Source: Avena insularis (lineage: Eukaryota; Streptophyta; Magnoliopsida; Poales; Poaceae). Taken from it: a stretch of 64,000 nt of DNA. The position numbers and the translations under genes were made by a program. Under the pieces are notes generated by a model, which worked only from the letters and a program-made list of their open reading frames with translations, was not told the origin of the DNA and made no database searches. The stretch's first letter is position 1; each line of letters starts with the position of its first letter. Of this stretch, positions 20,850 through 31,855 are shown piece after piece. The stretch covers positions 158,612,731 through 158,676,730 of the forward strand of contig CM042693.1 of the NCBI GenBank assembly GCA_023614405.1, written 5' to 3'.

Positions 20850-21480
20850 TGGTATTAAAAATATGTGCCCTAGAGGCGACATTTTCTGAGTGTATTTGTA
20901 AGACAGATTCATGTATTAACTTCTGCATCTCATCAATATGTGATTTGGATTATGGAACCATGTGTTTAATTTGTTCATGCTAAATTGTCTTTAGTCCTCA
21001 TCGTTAGGTTGGTCGTCTTCTTGTCATGAGCATGTCATGTTAATCCGACTTATACTGACTCGGTTAAAGTGTTTACCGACTCGAATTTACGCAACGAATA
21101 AGTCATTATGTGGTCCGGCTTAACCAGTGAAATTCCTAGATGTCACGCGATCTATAGGTCCGGGTTGCGGATCTTTCGTCCTTGAGTCTGCCAAGCGTCG
21201 TCTGTAACCGCCGGTTATAAAGGCGATACATGATGCGTCATCGAAACCAATCTCTCCCTGATCTATAAATATACCCTGAGCTCCACCCTAAGTCCTCATT
21301 CCTATCCATAGAAGGAAGCAAAATGGGAAGGACTCAAGTGGGGGAATCAAAGCTTTTCTTCTTCGACGACGCTGATCGTCAAAATCCGTGATCGCGAGCT
21401 CGACTATGATGTCATAGGACCTTGATAGCTAGGCCATAACCCCTACAGTACGCTTCTTCCAGTACCTTTAGATCATTGTG
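20850..21480 (+). mobile_element. Possible eroded copia-type LTR remnant
   Basis: TATTAAAAATATGTGCCCTAGAGGCGAC near 20851 resembles the opening of copia LTRs of grasses (ATATGCCCTAGAGGCAAT). A TATA box (TATAAATA, 21264-21271) and a CT-rich leader follow about 400 bp later, a fitting LTR layout. No second copy, primer site or coding domain adjoins it, so a host promoter fragment is an alternative. Confidence 0.3.
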
Positions 21481-21489
21481 CAGAAGTCT

Positions 21490-21642
21490 CTAGTCTGGAT
21501 TCCATAGTTGGTCGTAGCTCATGTTTGGCCACCAAAAGATTGCCCATGACATGTAGAATCCGTAGAGCTTAGTCCCTAGCCTGGCGCACTGAATCATCTT
21601 GTCCATGCTCGACCAGGAGGCCATGGCCATCGCTGGTACCAT
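21490..21642 (-). CDS. Short ORF, 50 codons, hypothetical
   Basis: From an ATG at 21642 down to TAG at 21490-21492. The peptide begins MVPAMAMASWSSMDKM and continues with an aromatic, Trp-rich segment (LYGFYMSWAIFWWPNMSYDQ). Such composition could form a single membrane-associated helix. Nothing else supports expression, and the TATA box nearby points the other way. It may be a fragment of a larger gene or chance. I do not recognise it. Confidence 0.2.
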   Translation of the reverse strand: MVPAMAMASWSSMDKMIQCARLGTKLYGFYMSWAIFWWPNMSYDQLWNPD

Positions 21643-22130
21643 GCTTGTGTCATAATGCCATCATCCTCTATTTCTAATTTCCAGAAAATCCTGTGAACCT
21701 GGAAAATTCATAATGAATTCTTCCTAAATCAAAAAATACAAACAATATAACAAATATTCAGAAAATACTACCTATCTATCTACACTTAAACAATATATGT
21801 TTAACTAAAATAAAATTTATGAAGTAAATAAAACTCAAACATATTATTTCCTTCATAACAAATAAAATGGGAATTAAGATGGTATGTAACATTTTAAATA
21901 TTTTTAATCAAGTAGAATCTTGCCTTCGAGGATAAAAACAAACCCTTTTTTCCTTGAATATTTATATACACTATCAAAACTATATATTAATTTACCATAG
22001 AAAAGTAACTTAGAGCAATAATTAAAAAATAGTTATAAAATGAATAAAAGAATTATAGCAACAATTAAAATTAATCCACTCCCTTGAAATAAAAACAAAC
22101 ACTAAAAGGATTGGAGTTATCATGTCTATA
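21643..22130. other. AT-rich non-coding interval
   Basis: Very AT-rich with many A-runs; no reading frame, repeat unit or promoter pair stands out. Confidence 0.5.
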
Positions 22131-22262
22131 TGGGTGCGAGAGCGGCATTCCCTCATTCACATGCTCGACAGTTGCTCGATGAAGAACACTGGTTGTTCGA
22201 CGGTTCTCACATGCACATGCACGGGTCCTCCCATGCAAGAGGGAATGCCGGTCTCGCACCCA
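22131..22262 (+). repeat. Hairpin with 24-nt arms (possible small-RNA precursor)
   Basis: TGGGTGCGAGAGCGGCATTC at the start of the left arm (22131-22154) pairs with 22239-22262, which reads GAGGGAATGCCGGTCTCGCA onward; 23 of 24 positions pair. The loop is 84 nt. The arms are GC-rich in an AT-rich surrounding. Size and near-perfect pairing resemble a plant microRNA or siRNA precursor, but a foldback element with short inverted ends would look the same. I do not recognise the arm as a known microRNA. Confidence 0.6.
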
Positions 22263-22348
22263 TAATCACCCAGGTAGAAGAACTGTGAACCTACAATCCC
22301 CGTTCAATTGCACGACGGAACTCCGCAGAGCAACCAGTGTTCTTCATC
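22178..22348 (+). repeat. Second, interlocking 21-nt inverted repeat
   Basis: GATGAAGAACACTGGTTGTTC (22178-22198) pairs along its whole length with 22328-22348 (GAGCAACCAGTGTTCTTCAT and one more base), counting one G-U pair. Its left arm lies in the loop of the 24-nt hairpin and its right arm lies outside it. The two stems therefore cross (pseudoknot order) and cannot form as one nested structure. Confidence 0.6.
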
Positions 22349-24034
22349 TATTTTTTGTTGGAGATATGCATAAGAGGCAATAATAAAATTAGTTATTATT
22401 ATATCTTTGTGTTTATGATAAATGTTTACATTTATGCTATAACTGTATTAACCGGAAACATTAATACTTGTGTGATTTGTAAACTTGTTAGAGTCCCAAG
22501 TAAAACATCTTTATAATACTAGCTTGTTGGTTAATAGATGATCATGGTTTCCTAATCATGAACATTCAGATGTTATTAACAACAATATCATATCATTAGG
22601 AATGGTGTGATGGACATTCTCCTATAGATAAGCGTAGCATAAAGATCAAGTCATTTCAATAGTTTGTTTGCTATAAGCTTTCAGATACATAGTAACCTAA
22701 TTCCTTCGACCATGAGATCATGCTAATCATCATCACCGGATGGATTCTTTGATGACATCAAACACCACTTCATAATTGGGTGGTTATAAAGGTGGCATTT
22801 AGTGTTCAGAAAGTATGTGTTGAGGCACATGGATCAAGAGTGGGATTTGTCCATCCATATGACGGATAGATATACTCTAGGCCCTCTCGGTGAAGTTTCA
22901 TCCAATTAGCTTGCAAGAATGTGACTGGCTCACAAAGAATCGCATATCACAGGAACGAGTAAAGAGTACTTATCGGTAACGAGGTTGAACTAGGTATGCA
23001 AAGATACCGATGATCAGACCTCGGATAAGTAAAATATCGCGAGACAAAGGGAAATTGGTACCGTATGTAAATGGTTCATTCGATCACAAAGTAATCGTAT
23101 AAATATGTGGGAGCCATATGAATTTCCAGATTCCTCTATTGGTTATTGATCGGAGAAGAGTCTTGGTCATGTTTGCATAATTCACGAACCGTAGGAAGAC
23201 ACACTTAAGGATTCGATGTTGTTTAGTAGATATGGAATGTGAGTAAGAAGACCGAATGTTGTTCGGAGTCTCGGATGTGGAATATGATTCATATAAGGAA
23301 AGTCCAATTCCGGAGTTCGGGAATGGTTCCGGTGTTTTCACCGGAATGTTTTAGAACGGTTTCAGAAGGTTCACCGATCCGGTAGAGGAAGGGTACATGG
23401 ATGTGTCGTGACAAAGTGGAATGGTTGCATCATGTCCTAGGTCACTTGGCTGGACACTTGGAAGAGAGAAATCAAACTCTAATTTGAAAGTCAAAAAGAC
23501 AGTTTGAAAAAGTCAAACTGGGACAATATTTCCAAGTGGAGGGAGGGAAGGATTCCTACCTAGGGAAGGAATCCTCCCTCCCCTTGCCACCGGCCACATG
23601 AAGTGGTGTTGGGGGAGGATTCCCTCCCCCTTGCCTCCCCTCCCTCTCATAAATAGATGGGAGGGGGCGTCCACTTGCCCCACAACTCCAAGCCCTAGCC
23701 GCCGGCCTCCAACCAATTCGCCACCGCCCTAGTGCCCTCCTCCCAAGCCACCGACTTAGGGCATACCCTTGCCCTAGTCGCCGATCACATCAATTCCTCG
23801 GTGACCTCTAAACCCTAGATCGACGAGGCCCATACTCGCTCCAGCTTAGGCGAAGCCCTGCGGGATCTCCCCTCTAAACTCCGACACCACGCTGTCGTGC
23901 TGCCGGAATCGCGAGGAGAGAGCTACAACCTCCGCTGCCTGCTGGAACAAGGGACATGAAGGTCTTCATCGAGTACCAAACATGTGACCGACTGCGGGAG
24001 CGCTACCAGAACGTGGCGCCGGAAGAATCATTGA

Positions 24035-26899
24035 TGATGTGTAGCTCAGATCACTTTAGTGAAGGGATACGGGTAGGCTACACTAGCGCAAATCAAAATT
24101 TTCTACCGCGTAAACCAGGATTACTGTTGTCATAGATCACGGGATTACCACTAGACGCGTAGTTGCGGAAATTGATGAAGTGCGTCGAGGAAGTGAAGAC
24201 GATCTACGACTCCTCCTCGTTCTCGTCCCACGAGCAGCTCCCCTTGCGCGGCTCGTCCAAACGCTACAGATGCAGCGCCTCCGAGGTATCCACACGTACA
24301 GGGTGGAAGCGTCAGATGCCGGACTGCTCGGTCCGCACGCGCGACACAGGCATGAGGAGTGGCGGCTGGCTGGAATGGTCTAACCCTGGTCAGCTCGCCC
24401 CACCCTCCCTTATATAGGCGTCCCTAGTGGGCTTCTACATTAGGAGCCCATTAGTACCCTAAGCCTGGACTAATTCGGATCCAATTCTCATTAGGCTTCC
24501 AGCCCCTTAAGTGTGTGACCCTATAGGTTCATATACGTATAGACATGACACGAATACACTTATTCTGCTAATAGTTGGTAGTGGCCTCTAGCAAGACGTG
24601 CCAACTCCTAAACGCATACAAAGATCATATCGGACGAACCATCACAAGGTTTAGTACATGTCTTTCCCTTTGCCTCACGATATTTGGTCTAGATCCAAGC
24701 TGACCTCTCTTTCTGGATACCATAACTCGGAATCCCTTTACTAGGTTAACTCTTAACCTTATGTAGCACGGCCATGCATTTCTGGATCCGATCACTCGAG
24801 GGTCCCAGAGATATCTCTCTCAAGTAGAGAGGGGAAAATCCCATCTTGATTGACCATGCCTTGCAGCATGTTTCAGGACAAACCTGTAAGCTACCTTTAT
24901 ACCAGTTACGGTGCAACATTTAATAGCCCCAAAGTAGGTCGATCCACATCTCAAGTACATGCGACAATCTCAGGTCTAAGGACAAAATGTACAAGATGTG
25001 TAGAGAGGGAGCTACAACTAATTGCCAGTATCAAGTTGGGTCAGTCCAACCCCATGTTCATAACATGTGTCCACATCATTGGTTTGACATTTCCATGTCT
25101 ATGACTGGCGAAACATAGTCATCAACCAATCGATGTGCTAGTCTAATATTCACGTGTGTCCTCACATGAACTCGACTAGGGACAACTATTAAATAACCAT
25201 ACAAGTAAAGAGTTTCACAAACAATTCACATAATTGCCAATCAATACAAGTTGCCTGATATGGATATTCAAGGAAAATTACAATAACTCATGGATACATA
25301 TGAAATATAATCATCTCTATGATTGCCTCTAGGGCATATTTCCTTCATTTAGAGCTTCGTTGGGAGAACCCAAGAGGAAGGTATGATGAGCACACCAGCA
25401 AGTTTTCCTTCAGTAAGAAACCAAGGTTATCGAACCAGTAGGAGGAAGGAAACGACTCAAATGTGTTGCTAGAAACTTGGAAACCTGCACAACACAAATT
25501 GAAGACTTTGCCCCAACAAATAGTGAGGTTGTCAATCTCACCGGTTTGCTGAAAACAAAGGATTAACTGTATGGTGTGGAAGGTAATGGTGGTTTGCAGA
25601 AGTAAACATGAACAGTGGAAGATGTATCAATGGTAAAGATTGGACCGGGGTCTATAGTTCACTAGAGGTGTTCTCCTTAAGATAAACAACATAACATGAT
25701 GGGTAAACAAATTACAGCGGGGCAATTGACAGGACAGAGAAAGGCATAATAATGCAATACTAGACATTCATGATCCTATGAGATTTGATTGGGCAATACA
25801 ACAAGATACACAGACCGCCATCCAACTACATCTGTGAATAGTAATCCACCTTCAGGTTATCATCCGAACCCCCTTTAGTATTAAGTTGCAAGCAACGGAT
25901 AACTTATTTAAGCAAAGTGTGTAAGGTAAACAATCCACTTGTTCCATGAACAAGAGATCGTTGTTTTCTCCCTAGTAGCAACAACACATCTACAACCTTA
26001 GAGTTTTCTGTCACTTCCCCAGATTAAATAGAGGCATGAACCCACTACCGAGCATAAATACTCCCTCTTGTAGTCACTAGCATCTACTTGGCCAAGATAG
26101 CTACTAGAAACGGAGAGCATGCAAGATCTCAAACACCACATACATGATAGAATCAATAAGATAGAATCATTAGCCAATCTGAGATAGTAATCTCAATATC
26201 CATCGGATCCCCGCAAACACAACATGCATGATTACAAATAGATGATCTTGATCATGAACGGAGCTCACAAGATCTAAACATGGTAGCACAAAGGAGGAGA
26301 AACAACCATCTACCTTCTACATGGACCCGTACTCCAAGGTGGAACTACTCACACTTCATACCGGAGGCTGGCATAGTGATGAACAAGGCCTCCGGGATGA
26401 TCTCTCCCCTCCGGCAGGGTGCCGGGAAGAGCTTTAGATCCCCCCGATCTAGGGACGATGGTGGCAGCTGCTACAGACTGTTTCGTGGAAGATTTATTGG
26501 GTCCTCAGGGTTTAGGTATCGGGGGATTCTTATAGGTGAAGAGGGAGGCCGAGGGGGTGCCCGAGGCGGATACACTCCCCTAGGCACGGGCCAGGCCTGG
26601 CCGCGCGGCCAGGGTGTGTGGCCCCCACGCGGCCCTTCTCCGTCTCGTCCTCTGGCTCCGTGTTCCCCACGGTTGACTTTGGCTTTTGTCCCGTCCAATT
26701 CCGAGATTATTGATTTTCTGCCTTTTCTGGAACCAAAAACAGAAGAAAACATGCAACTGGCACTATGGCATCTTGTTAATAGGTTAGTCCCAGAAAACAT
26801 ATAGAAATACCTCAAAGTGTATACAAATAAAAGAAAAGAAAAGTATATACTAAACAAGCATGGAACATCAAAAATTATAGATACGTTTTCGACGTATCA
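24035..26899 (-). repeat. E4 3' LTR (interrupted by solo LTR E5)
   Basis: Matches 31856-33275 once E5 (24060-25347) and its duplication are removed. Shared landmarks include the GAGCTTCGTTGGGAGA segment just after E5, the block near 26280 matching that near 32650, and the end GTTTTCGACGTATCA. The left copy has about 130 bp near 25830-25960 that the right copy lacks. Confidence 0.88.
24060..25347 (-). mobile_element. E5: solo LTR of a copia element
   Basis: Starts TGAAGGGATACGG and ends GGGCATATTTCCTTCA. Read on the minus strand it opens TGAAGGAAATATGCCCTAGAGG, the hallmark of BARE/WIS/Angela-type LTRs. It is flanked by perfect TTTAG copies (24055-24059 and 25348-25352) and by nothing else of the element. 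It is therefore a solo LTR left by recombination between the two LTRs of a full copy. Length is 1288 bp. Confidence 0.85.
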
Positions 26900-26914
26900 A
26901 GCATCCCCAAGCTT
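26900..26914 (-). other. E4 polypurine tract
   Basis: On the minus strand AAGCTTGGGGATGCT stands immediately before the 3' LTR (TGATACGTCG). This is the usual plus-strand primer of this element group. Confidence 0.7.
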
Positions 26915-29739
26915 AACTCCTGCTCGTCCTCGAGTAGGTAAGTGATAAAAAGAATAATTTTTGAGGTGACATGCACCATCAAAATCAAGATCAAACCATT
27001 TGCAAGGATTGAAAGCTGGGATCAAAGTACTCTAAACATGAGCATGAAAGATGTAGTTCTAACAATAAGACAAAGTAACTATGCATGCAACGTGAAAGGT
27101 TACAAAGAAATATCATGAATAACAATGAATTAAAAGATGTCTGTTTGTTTCACATATAGAAAACATAGCATAGTGGCATTTAGCTTGTCCCTCATGGAGT
27201 AGCAATAAATGCATAGGACACCTTCAAAGTTCATAAGAGTCTATGATACAAATAGTTCATGAGCAAGTAATATCAACAATATGAGTCAATCAATAAGTTT
27301 TGGGACAATGCACATAGAACTAAGAATGGCAACTATGCTCTCTTAATTGGTTCCTAAGGATAGAAGGTGGAGACTCAGTATAATGGTGGAAGAAAGGCCC
27401 TTCATAAAGGGAAGAAGGTATTTCAAGTCTCATAGAGAGCTTCCAAAAATTATGGTACTTGTTAGCTTTCAGCTCTCATTGCCCCTATCGTAAGAATATT
27501 GAAGTGATTAAGGTTAAAGTGAACAAACTATGGAGTATATGCTTGATAAAGTATAAGTTGGCAATCTCATGTCCCTTGAGTACGAGGGCCGCTCCTCATG
27601 CTACTCAACTTTAGTCACCGGTAAGTTCTTGTCATAGTAAGTACATGTGTATCATAGAGAACCACCAACGGGGTACCCCTTGCACATGATACAGGAGGTA
27701 TCCCATAATCAAAATGACAAGGCAAGTAGACAATGAGCATCTCAGAAATCTTCTTATTTACCATGGGAAAATGGTGCTTTTTTCTCTCTTTCCTCTTTTC
27801 TCATTTTTTTTCTTTTTCTCAATCTTTATATCCTTTTTTATAAGAAGAATGTTTCATAGATTGCTCACTATGGTGATGCTGCAAGTTTCCACCATGATTA
27901 GGCATGACTTAGGATAGTGGCCCGGGTGTTTCTCTAACACACATACATAACTCCATGGACTTACAAGATCCCCTTTTATTTCACACCGATGACATCCACA
28001 AACAAAAGAGCATGATATCAACTGTGTACAATGTACAAGTGCAATGTTGAAAGCGTTCCCCATGACAGCATGGTTCTACTAATTCCAACGTATAAGTGCA
28101 AGCTTATACAACATAGATAACACAATGGTTCAAGCTTATACAACATATAAGTGTGCCATCAAGTTTGTGAGAGCTTTAATAACTAAGTTTCACATAACAA
28201 GTTTAATTTGGACGATAGATAAAACAAGAATATACTTGGACTGGTGTAACACACCATGCATAGGAATTTATAGTGGACACTTTGGAATAACTTGGTTTCT
28301 TGGGAGTTGGATTCATGAGTAGAACTTACTCATACAAGTGGAGGCTAGCAAAAGACTGGGAGCGACCAACTAAGAGAGAAATAATGGCCATAATCATGCA
28401 GAGCGACAGAACATTACTAATCAAAGCATAAAGTGGTACCAAAAGTCAAAAACTAAATGATCATAGATGCTAAGGTGACTTATTCATAGTCATAACATGG
28501 TGTGAGCATGTGCCAAGTCAACCCAAACAAAGCATCAAAAGATAATACCACAATACTATGCCTTTGTATGCTAAAACAACACTTGATTCTTTCAAGACAC
28601 ATTAAGCAATCCTAATTGTTTGGAACAAGTCATGCTACAACAATAATCACTAAGCATAAGGTCAAAACAACATCTAACATGACATGATAGAGTCGAAGTC
28701 ATCGTCAAAGCAAGCTCCTCTTGTACTACTCAAGCAAGAACTTTCTACTCCTCTCCAACACCAATCAACTTATTTGAAACAACACAGCGATAATGGGGGT
28801 ACAACCACTTTATTCAAGCAAACTAAGCAAACAAAAACCAAAAATAAAACTAAGACGCTCCAAGAACAACACAACTATGCATGAAACAATAAAAACGAAG
28901 TGTCTAGAAATACCTTGGATTTTTATTGATGAAGAAGGGGATGCCTTGGGCATCCCCAATCTTTGACGCTTGTACCTCTTGAATATTTCTTGGGTTGACA
29001 CGGGGTGGCATCCCCAAGCTTGAGATTTTGTCCATTCTTCATCTAATTACATCATTATTTCTCTACACCTGAAAATTTTCCTTCATATAAAACTTCACAC
29101 AATCTTTATTAGCAACAAAGTGCATTCGAAAGATAATAGACCTTTGGGTTTTAGTTCTAAAACAGAAAAACTTTCACTAAAGACAAAATATACTGTAGCA
29201 ATTCCCTCAAAAAGCTCAATTTCCCAAAAAATAACCCAAAAAGGAATCAATAAGAAGCAAATGCAAATAATGGCAGAAATCTGTCAAAACAGACCAGCAG
29301 GTAGAAACTGATTTTGTCGAAGACCTTATGTTGCTCAAATCAAAAAGTGTTGAACTAATGAAAGTTATCTAACAACCTGGGTGATTTATTCAGAAAATTA
29401 CAGCTCAATCCGACTCACAGAGATTTTACATGAATTTTTACGGTGGAGCATAAATATCTGTTTCGGGACAGCAACCCCCCAAATCCTACTTCCCTCTCAT
29501 TAGAGGTTATTCTTGGCACAAAAATAAAAAAAATGATAAAGAGTGGTAATTACAGAAGTAATAACTTCCAAGACTCAAGAAAACTATTGGGTTATCTCCC
29601 AAGAAGTACTTTTCTTTAACGCCTTTAAGTTAGGCACAACAAGCAAGAATCAAGTATTTTCAAATGAAGAAGCATTAACATCAGACCTTGCTTTCAAAGG
29701 AGGAGAAAAAAGCAACTTCTATCTCCTTATAGGGAAGTG
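26915..29739 (-). other. E4 long non-coding 3' region
   Basis: No polymerase motif or long ORF in any frame. Contains a pyrimidine-rich tract at about 27774-27840, a 17-bp direct repeat CAAGCTTATACAACATA (near 28100 and 28131), and a second exact copy of the purine-tract 14-mer (complement at 29008-29021) with a partial copy at 28950-28959. This space is where pol and env-like genes sit in autonomous Athila elements. Confidence 0.6.
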
Positions 29740-30087
29740 TTAAATACCTTTTTTGAATGGAAATTGATATTTAATGGTGCCTTCTTTCATATCAATGATG
29801 TCACCAACAGTTCTAAGAAAAGTTCTTCCCAAAGTAATAGGACAAGAAGCATTGTATTCAACATCCAAAACATAGAAATCAACAAGGACATAGGCATTGT
29901 TAACCATAATAAGTACATCATTAACACTCCCCATGAGTTTCTTTTTAGCATTATCATCAAGTGGGACATCCAAATAGCAATCTTCCAAAGGTGGCAAATC
30001 AAGCATTTCATAAATCTTTCTAGGCATAATAGAGACACTAGAACCAAGGTCAGATGAAGCTTTGAGATCAAAGTCATTCACTTGCAT
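29740..30087 (-). pseudogene. E4 protease domain
   Basis: Athila-type aspartic protease. DLKASSDLGSSVSIMPRKIY carries the DLG triplet typical of this clade in place of DSG/DTG. The distal part shows LVDFYVLDVEYNASCPITLG followed by RTFLRTVGDIIDMKEG. The open frame ends at a TAA at 29740-29742, close to the edge of the non-coding stretch. It would mature the Gag protein. It is separated from gag by a frame change and stop near 30100-30380. Confidence 0.75.
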
Positions 30088-30251
30088 ATTAATGATGGGT
30101 TCCCAACTATCTTATACTTTCCTAGGAATAGAGGCTTTGTGTTTCAACTTTTCTTCCTTAATTTTAATGAGAGCATCTGTAATGTGTTTGGCAAAAGCCA
30201 CATTCATATCACTAGCATCAGGGCTTCTAGCAATCTTTTATAGGAACATAA

Positions 30252-31610
30252 TCACTTTAGAAATATTGCAACCATCAAAATCAAAATCAAACTTAGCATC
30301 ACTGGTAGTAGATTCATTGGGTTTAGGCATTGTGGTAGGAGGAATAGGGACTTCTTGTGGTTTGGTGGCATCCATATTGGTGGTGGTAATAGTGCACACA
30401 CTATTGTTCTAGCAATTTCAGCTTCTCTTTCCCACTTAGTATGTAGTTGAGCTAACAGTCTAACATTTTCATCAATAGTAACTTGTATGGCATGAGTAGA
30501 AGCAAAGGTATTTTCCAAGGTTTCAGGTTCAGTAGCCATTTTATTAATCAAAGAGGAATGTGCTTCAGACAAAGATGAAATATTTTTCTCAACATTCATG
30601 AGCTTTTCCTCCATAGTTTTGTTGAAAGTGGTTTGTTTACTAATAAAGTCTTTAAGCATGACTTGAATTTCAGAGGGAGCACTTCTAGTATTGTTGTTGT
30701 AGGAGTTTCCATAAGTATTGCCTTTATTAGGAGGATAAGGCCTATAGTTATTACCATAAGCATTGTTGCCAAAATTGTTATTCCTAATGAAGTTCATATC
30801 AACTTGCTCTTGTTGAGCAATCAAAGGGGCTAAGGGAACATTATTTGGATCTACATGAGATTTTCCATTAACAAGCATAGCCATGATAACATCAATCTTA
30901 TCACTCAAAGAGGAGGTTTCTTCAATAGAATTTACCTTCTTACCATGTGGAGCTCTCTCAGTGTGCCATTCAGAATAGTTGACCATCATATTATCAAGGA
31001 GCTTTGTTGCAGCACCCAAAGTAATGGTCATAAAGGTACCTCCAGCAGATGAATCCAACAGGTTTCTTGAGGAGAAGTTTAAACCTTCATAAAAAGTCTG
31101 GATAATCATCCAAGCAGTCAGTCCATGAGTGGGACAATTCTTTACCAAATATTTCATTCTTTCCCAAGCTTGAGCAACATGTTCAATATCAAGTTGTTTA
31201 AATTTCATTATTTCACTTTTCATAGATATGATCTTAGCAGGAGGATAGTATTTTCCAATAAAAGCATCTTTGCACTTAATCCAAGAATCAATACTATTTC
31301 TAGGCAAGGATAGCAACCATTGTTTAGCTTTTCCTCTCAAGGATAAAGGAAACAACTTGAGCTTAATAATACCTCCATCTACATCCTTATATTTTTGCAT
31401 CTCAGAAAGTTCAACAAAGTTATTGAGGTGGGCAGCAGCATCATAAGAACTAGCACCAGAAAAATGCTCTTTCATCACAAGATTCAACAAAGCAGGCTTA
31501 ATTTCATAAAAGGTAGCATCGGGAGCAGGTGGAGAAATAGGTGTACTCAGCAAATCATTGTTGTTTGTGCTAGTGAAATCACACAACTTGGTGTTCTCAG
31601 CAGAGTTCAT
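30252..31610 (-). CDS. E4 gag (Athila type), C-terminus frameshifted
   Basis: An open frame of about 450 codons from ATG 31610 (MNSAENTKLCDFTSTNNN). The capsid core is well preserved: LRGKAKQWLLSLPRNSIDSW, then CKDAFIGKYYPPAKIISMKS, FKQLDIEHVAQAWERMKYLV and LIQTFYEGL-like sequence. A coiled-coil-like segment (FNKTMEEKLMNVEKNISSLS) follows. No zinc knuckle is seen. The last 60 or so codons (after WEREAEIARTI) look out of frame, so the natural C-terminus continues in another frame towards protease. This is the longest open gag in the window. Confidence 0.75.
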   Translation of the reverse strand: MNSAENTKLCDFTSTNNNDLLSTPISPPAPDATFYEIKPALLNLVMKEHFSGASSYDAAAHLNNFVELSEMQKYKDVDGGIIKLKLFPLSLRGKAKQWLLSLPRNSIDSWIKCKDAFIGKYYPPAKIISMKSEIMKFKQLDIEHVAQAWERMKYLVKNCPTHGLTAWMIIQTFYEGLNFSSRNLLDSSAGGTFMTITLGAATKLLDNMMVNYSEWHTERAPHGKKVNSIEETSSLSDKIDVIMAMLVNGKSHVDPNNVPLAPLIAQQEQVDMNFIRNNNFGNNAYGNNYRPYPPNKGNTYGNSYNNNTRSAPSEIQVMLKDFISKQTTFNKTMEEKLMNVEKNISSLSEAHSSLINKMATEPETLENTFASTHAIQVTIDENVRLLAQLHTKWEREAEIARTIVCALLPPPIWMPPNHKKSLFLLPQCLNPMNLLPVMLSLILILMVAIFLK

Positions 31611-31825
31611 TTTTGCAAAGGTGGAGCAAACCAACAGCAGCAACTAGAGTAGGAACTAATTTTTTTTGGAGTTTTTGATAAAAGAAAGCAAACCAAACGA
31701 AACTAAGTTTTTTGAGTTTTTGATAAAAAGAGGCAAACAAAACAAGGCAAAAGAAACTAAGAAAAACAAAAACAAAGTAAAGAGAAAGGTTGTGAAGGAC
31801 TCCCCTTGTGAAGCCGTCCTTAGCC

Positions 31826-31843
31826 TCCCCGGCAACGACGCCA
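31826..31843 (-). other. E4 primer-binding site (tRNA-Asp type)
   Basis: The minus strand reads TGGCGTCGTTGCCGGGGA, one base from the TGGCGCCGTTGCCGGGGA site known for Athila-like elements. It lies 12 nt inside the 5' LTR. Confidence 0.75.
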
Positions 31844-31855
31844 ACAATAGCTTGA

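Noticed and set aside
26280..26804. ORF of 174 codons and its counterpart at 32650
   Set aside because: Both lie in E4 LTRs, differ by frameshifts and show no protein motif; only nucleotide similarity is shared.
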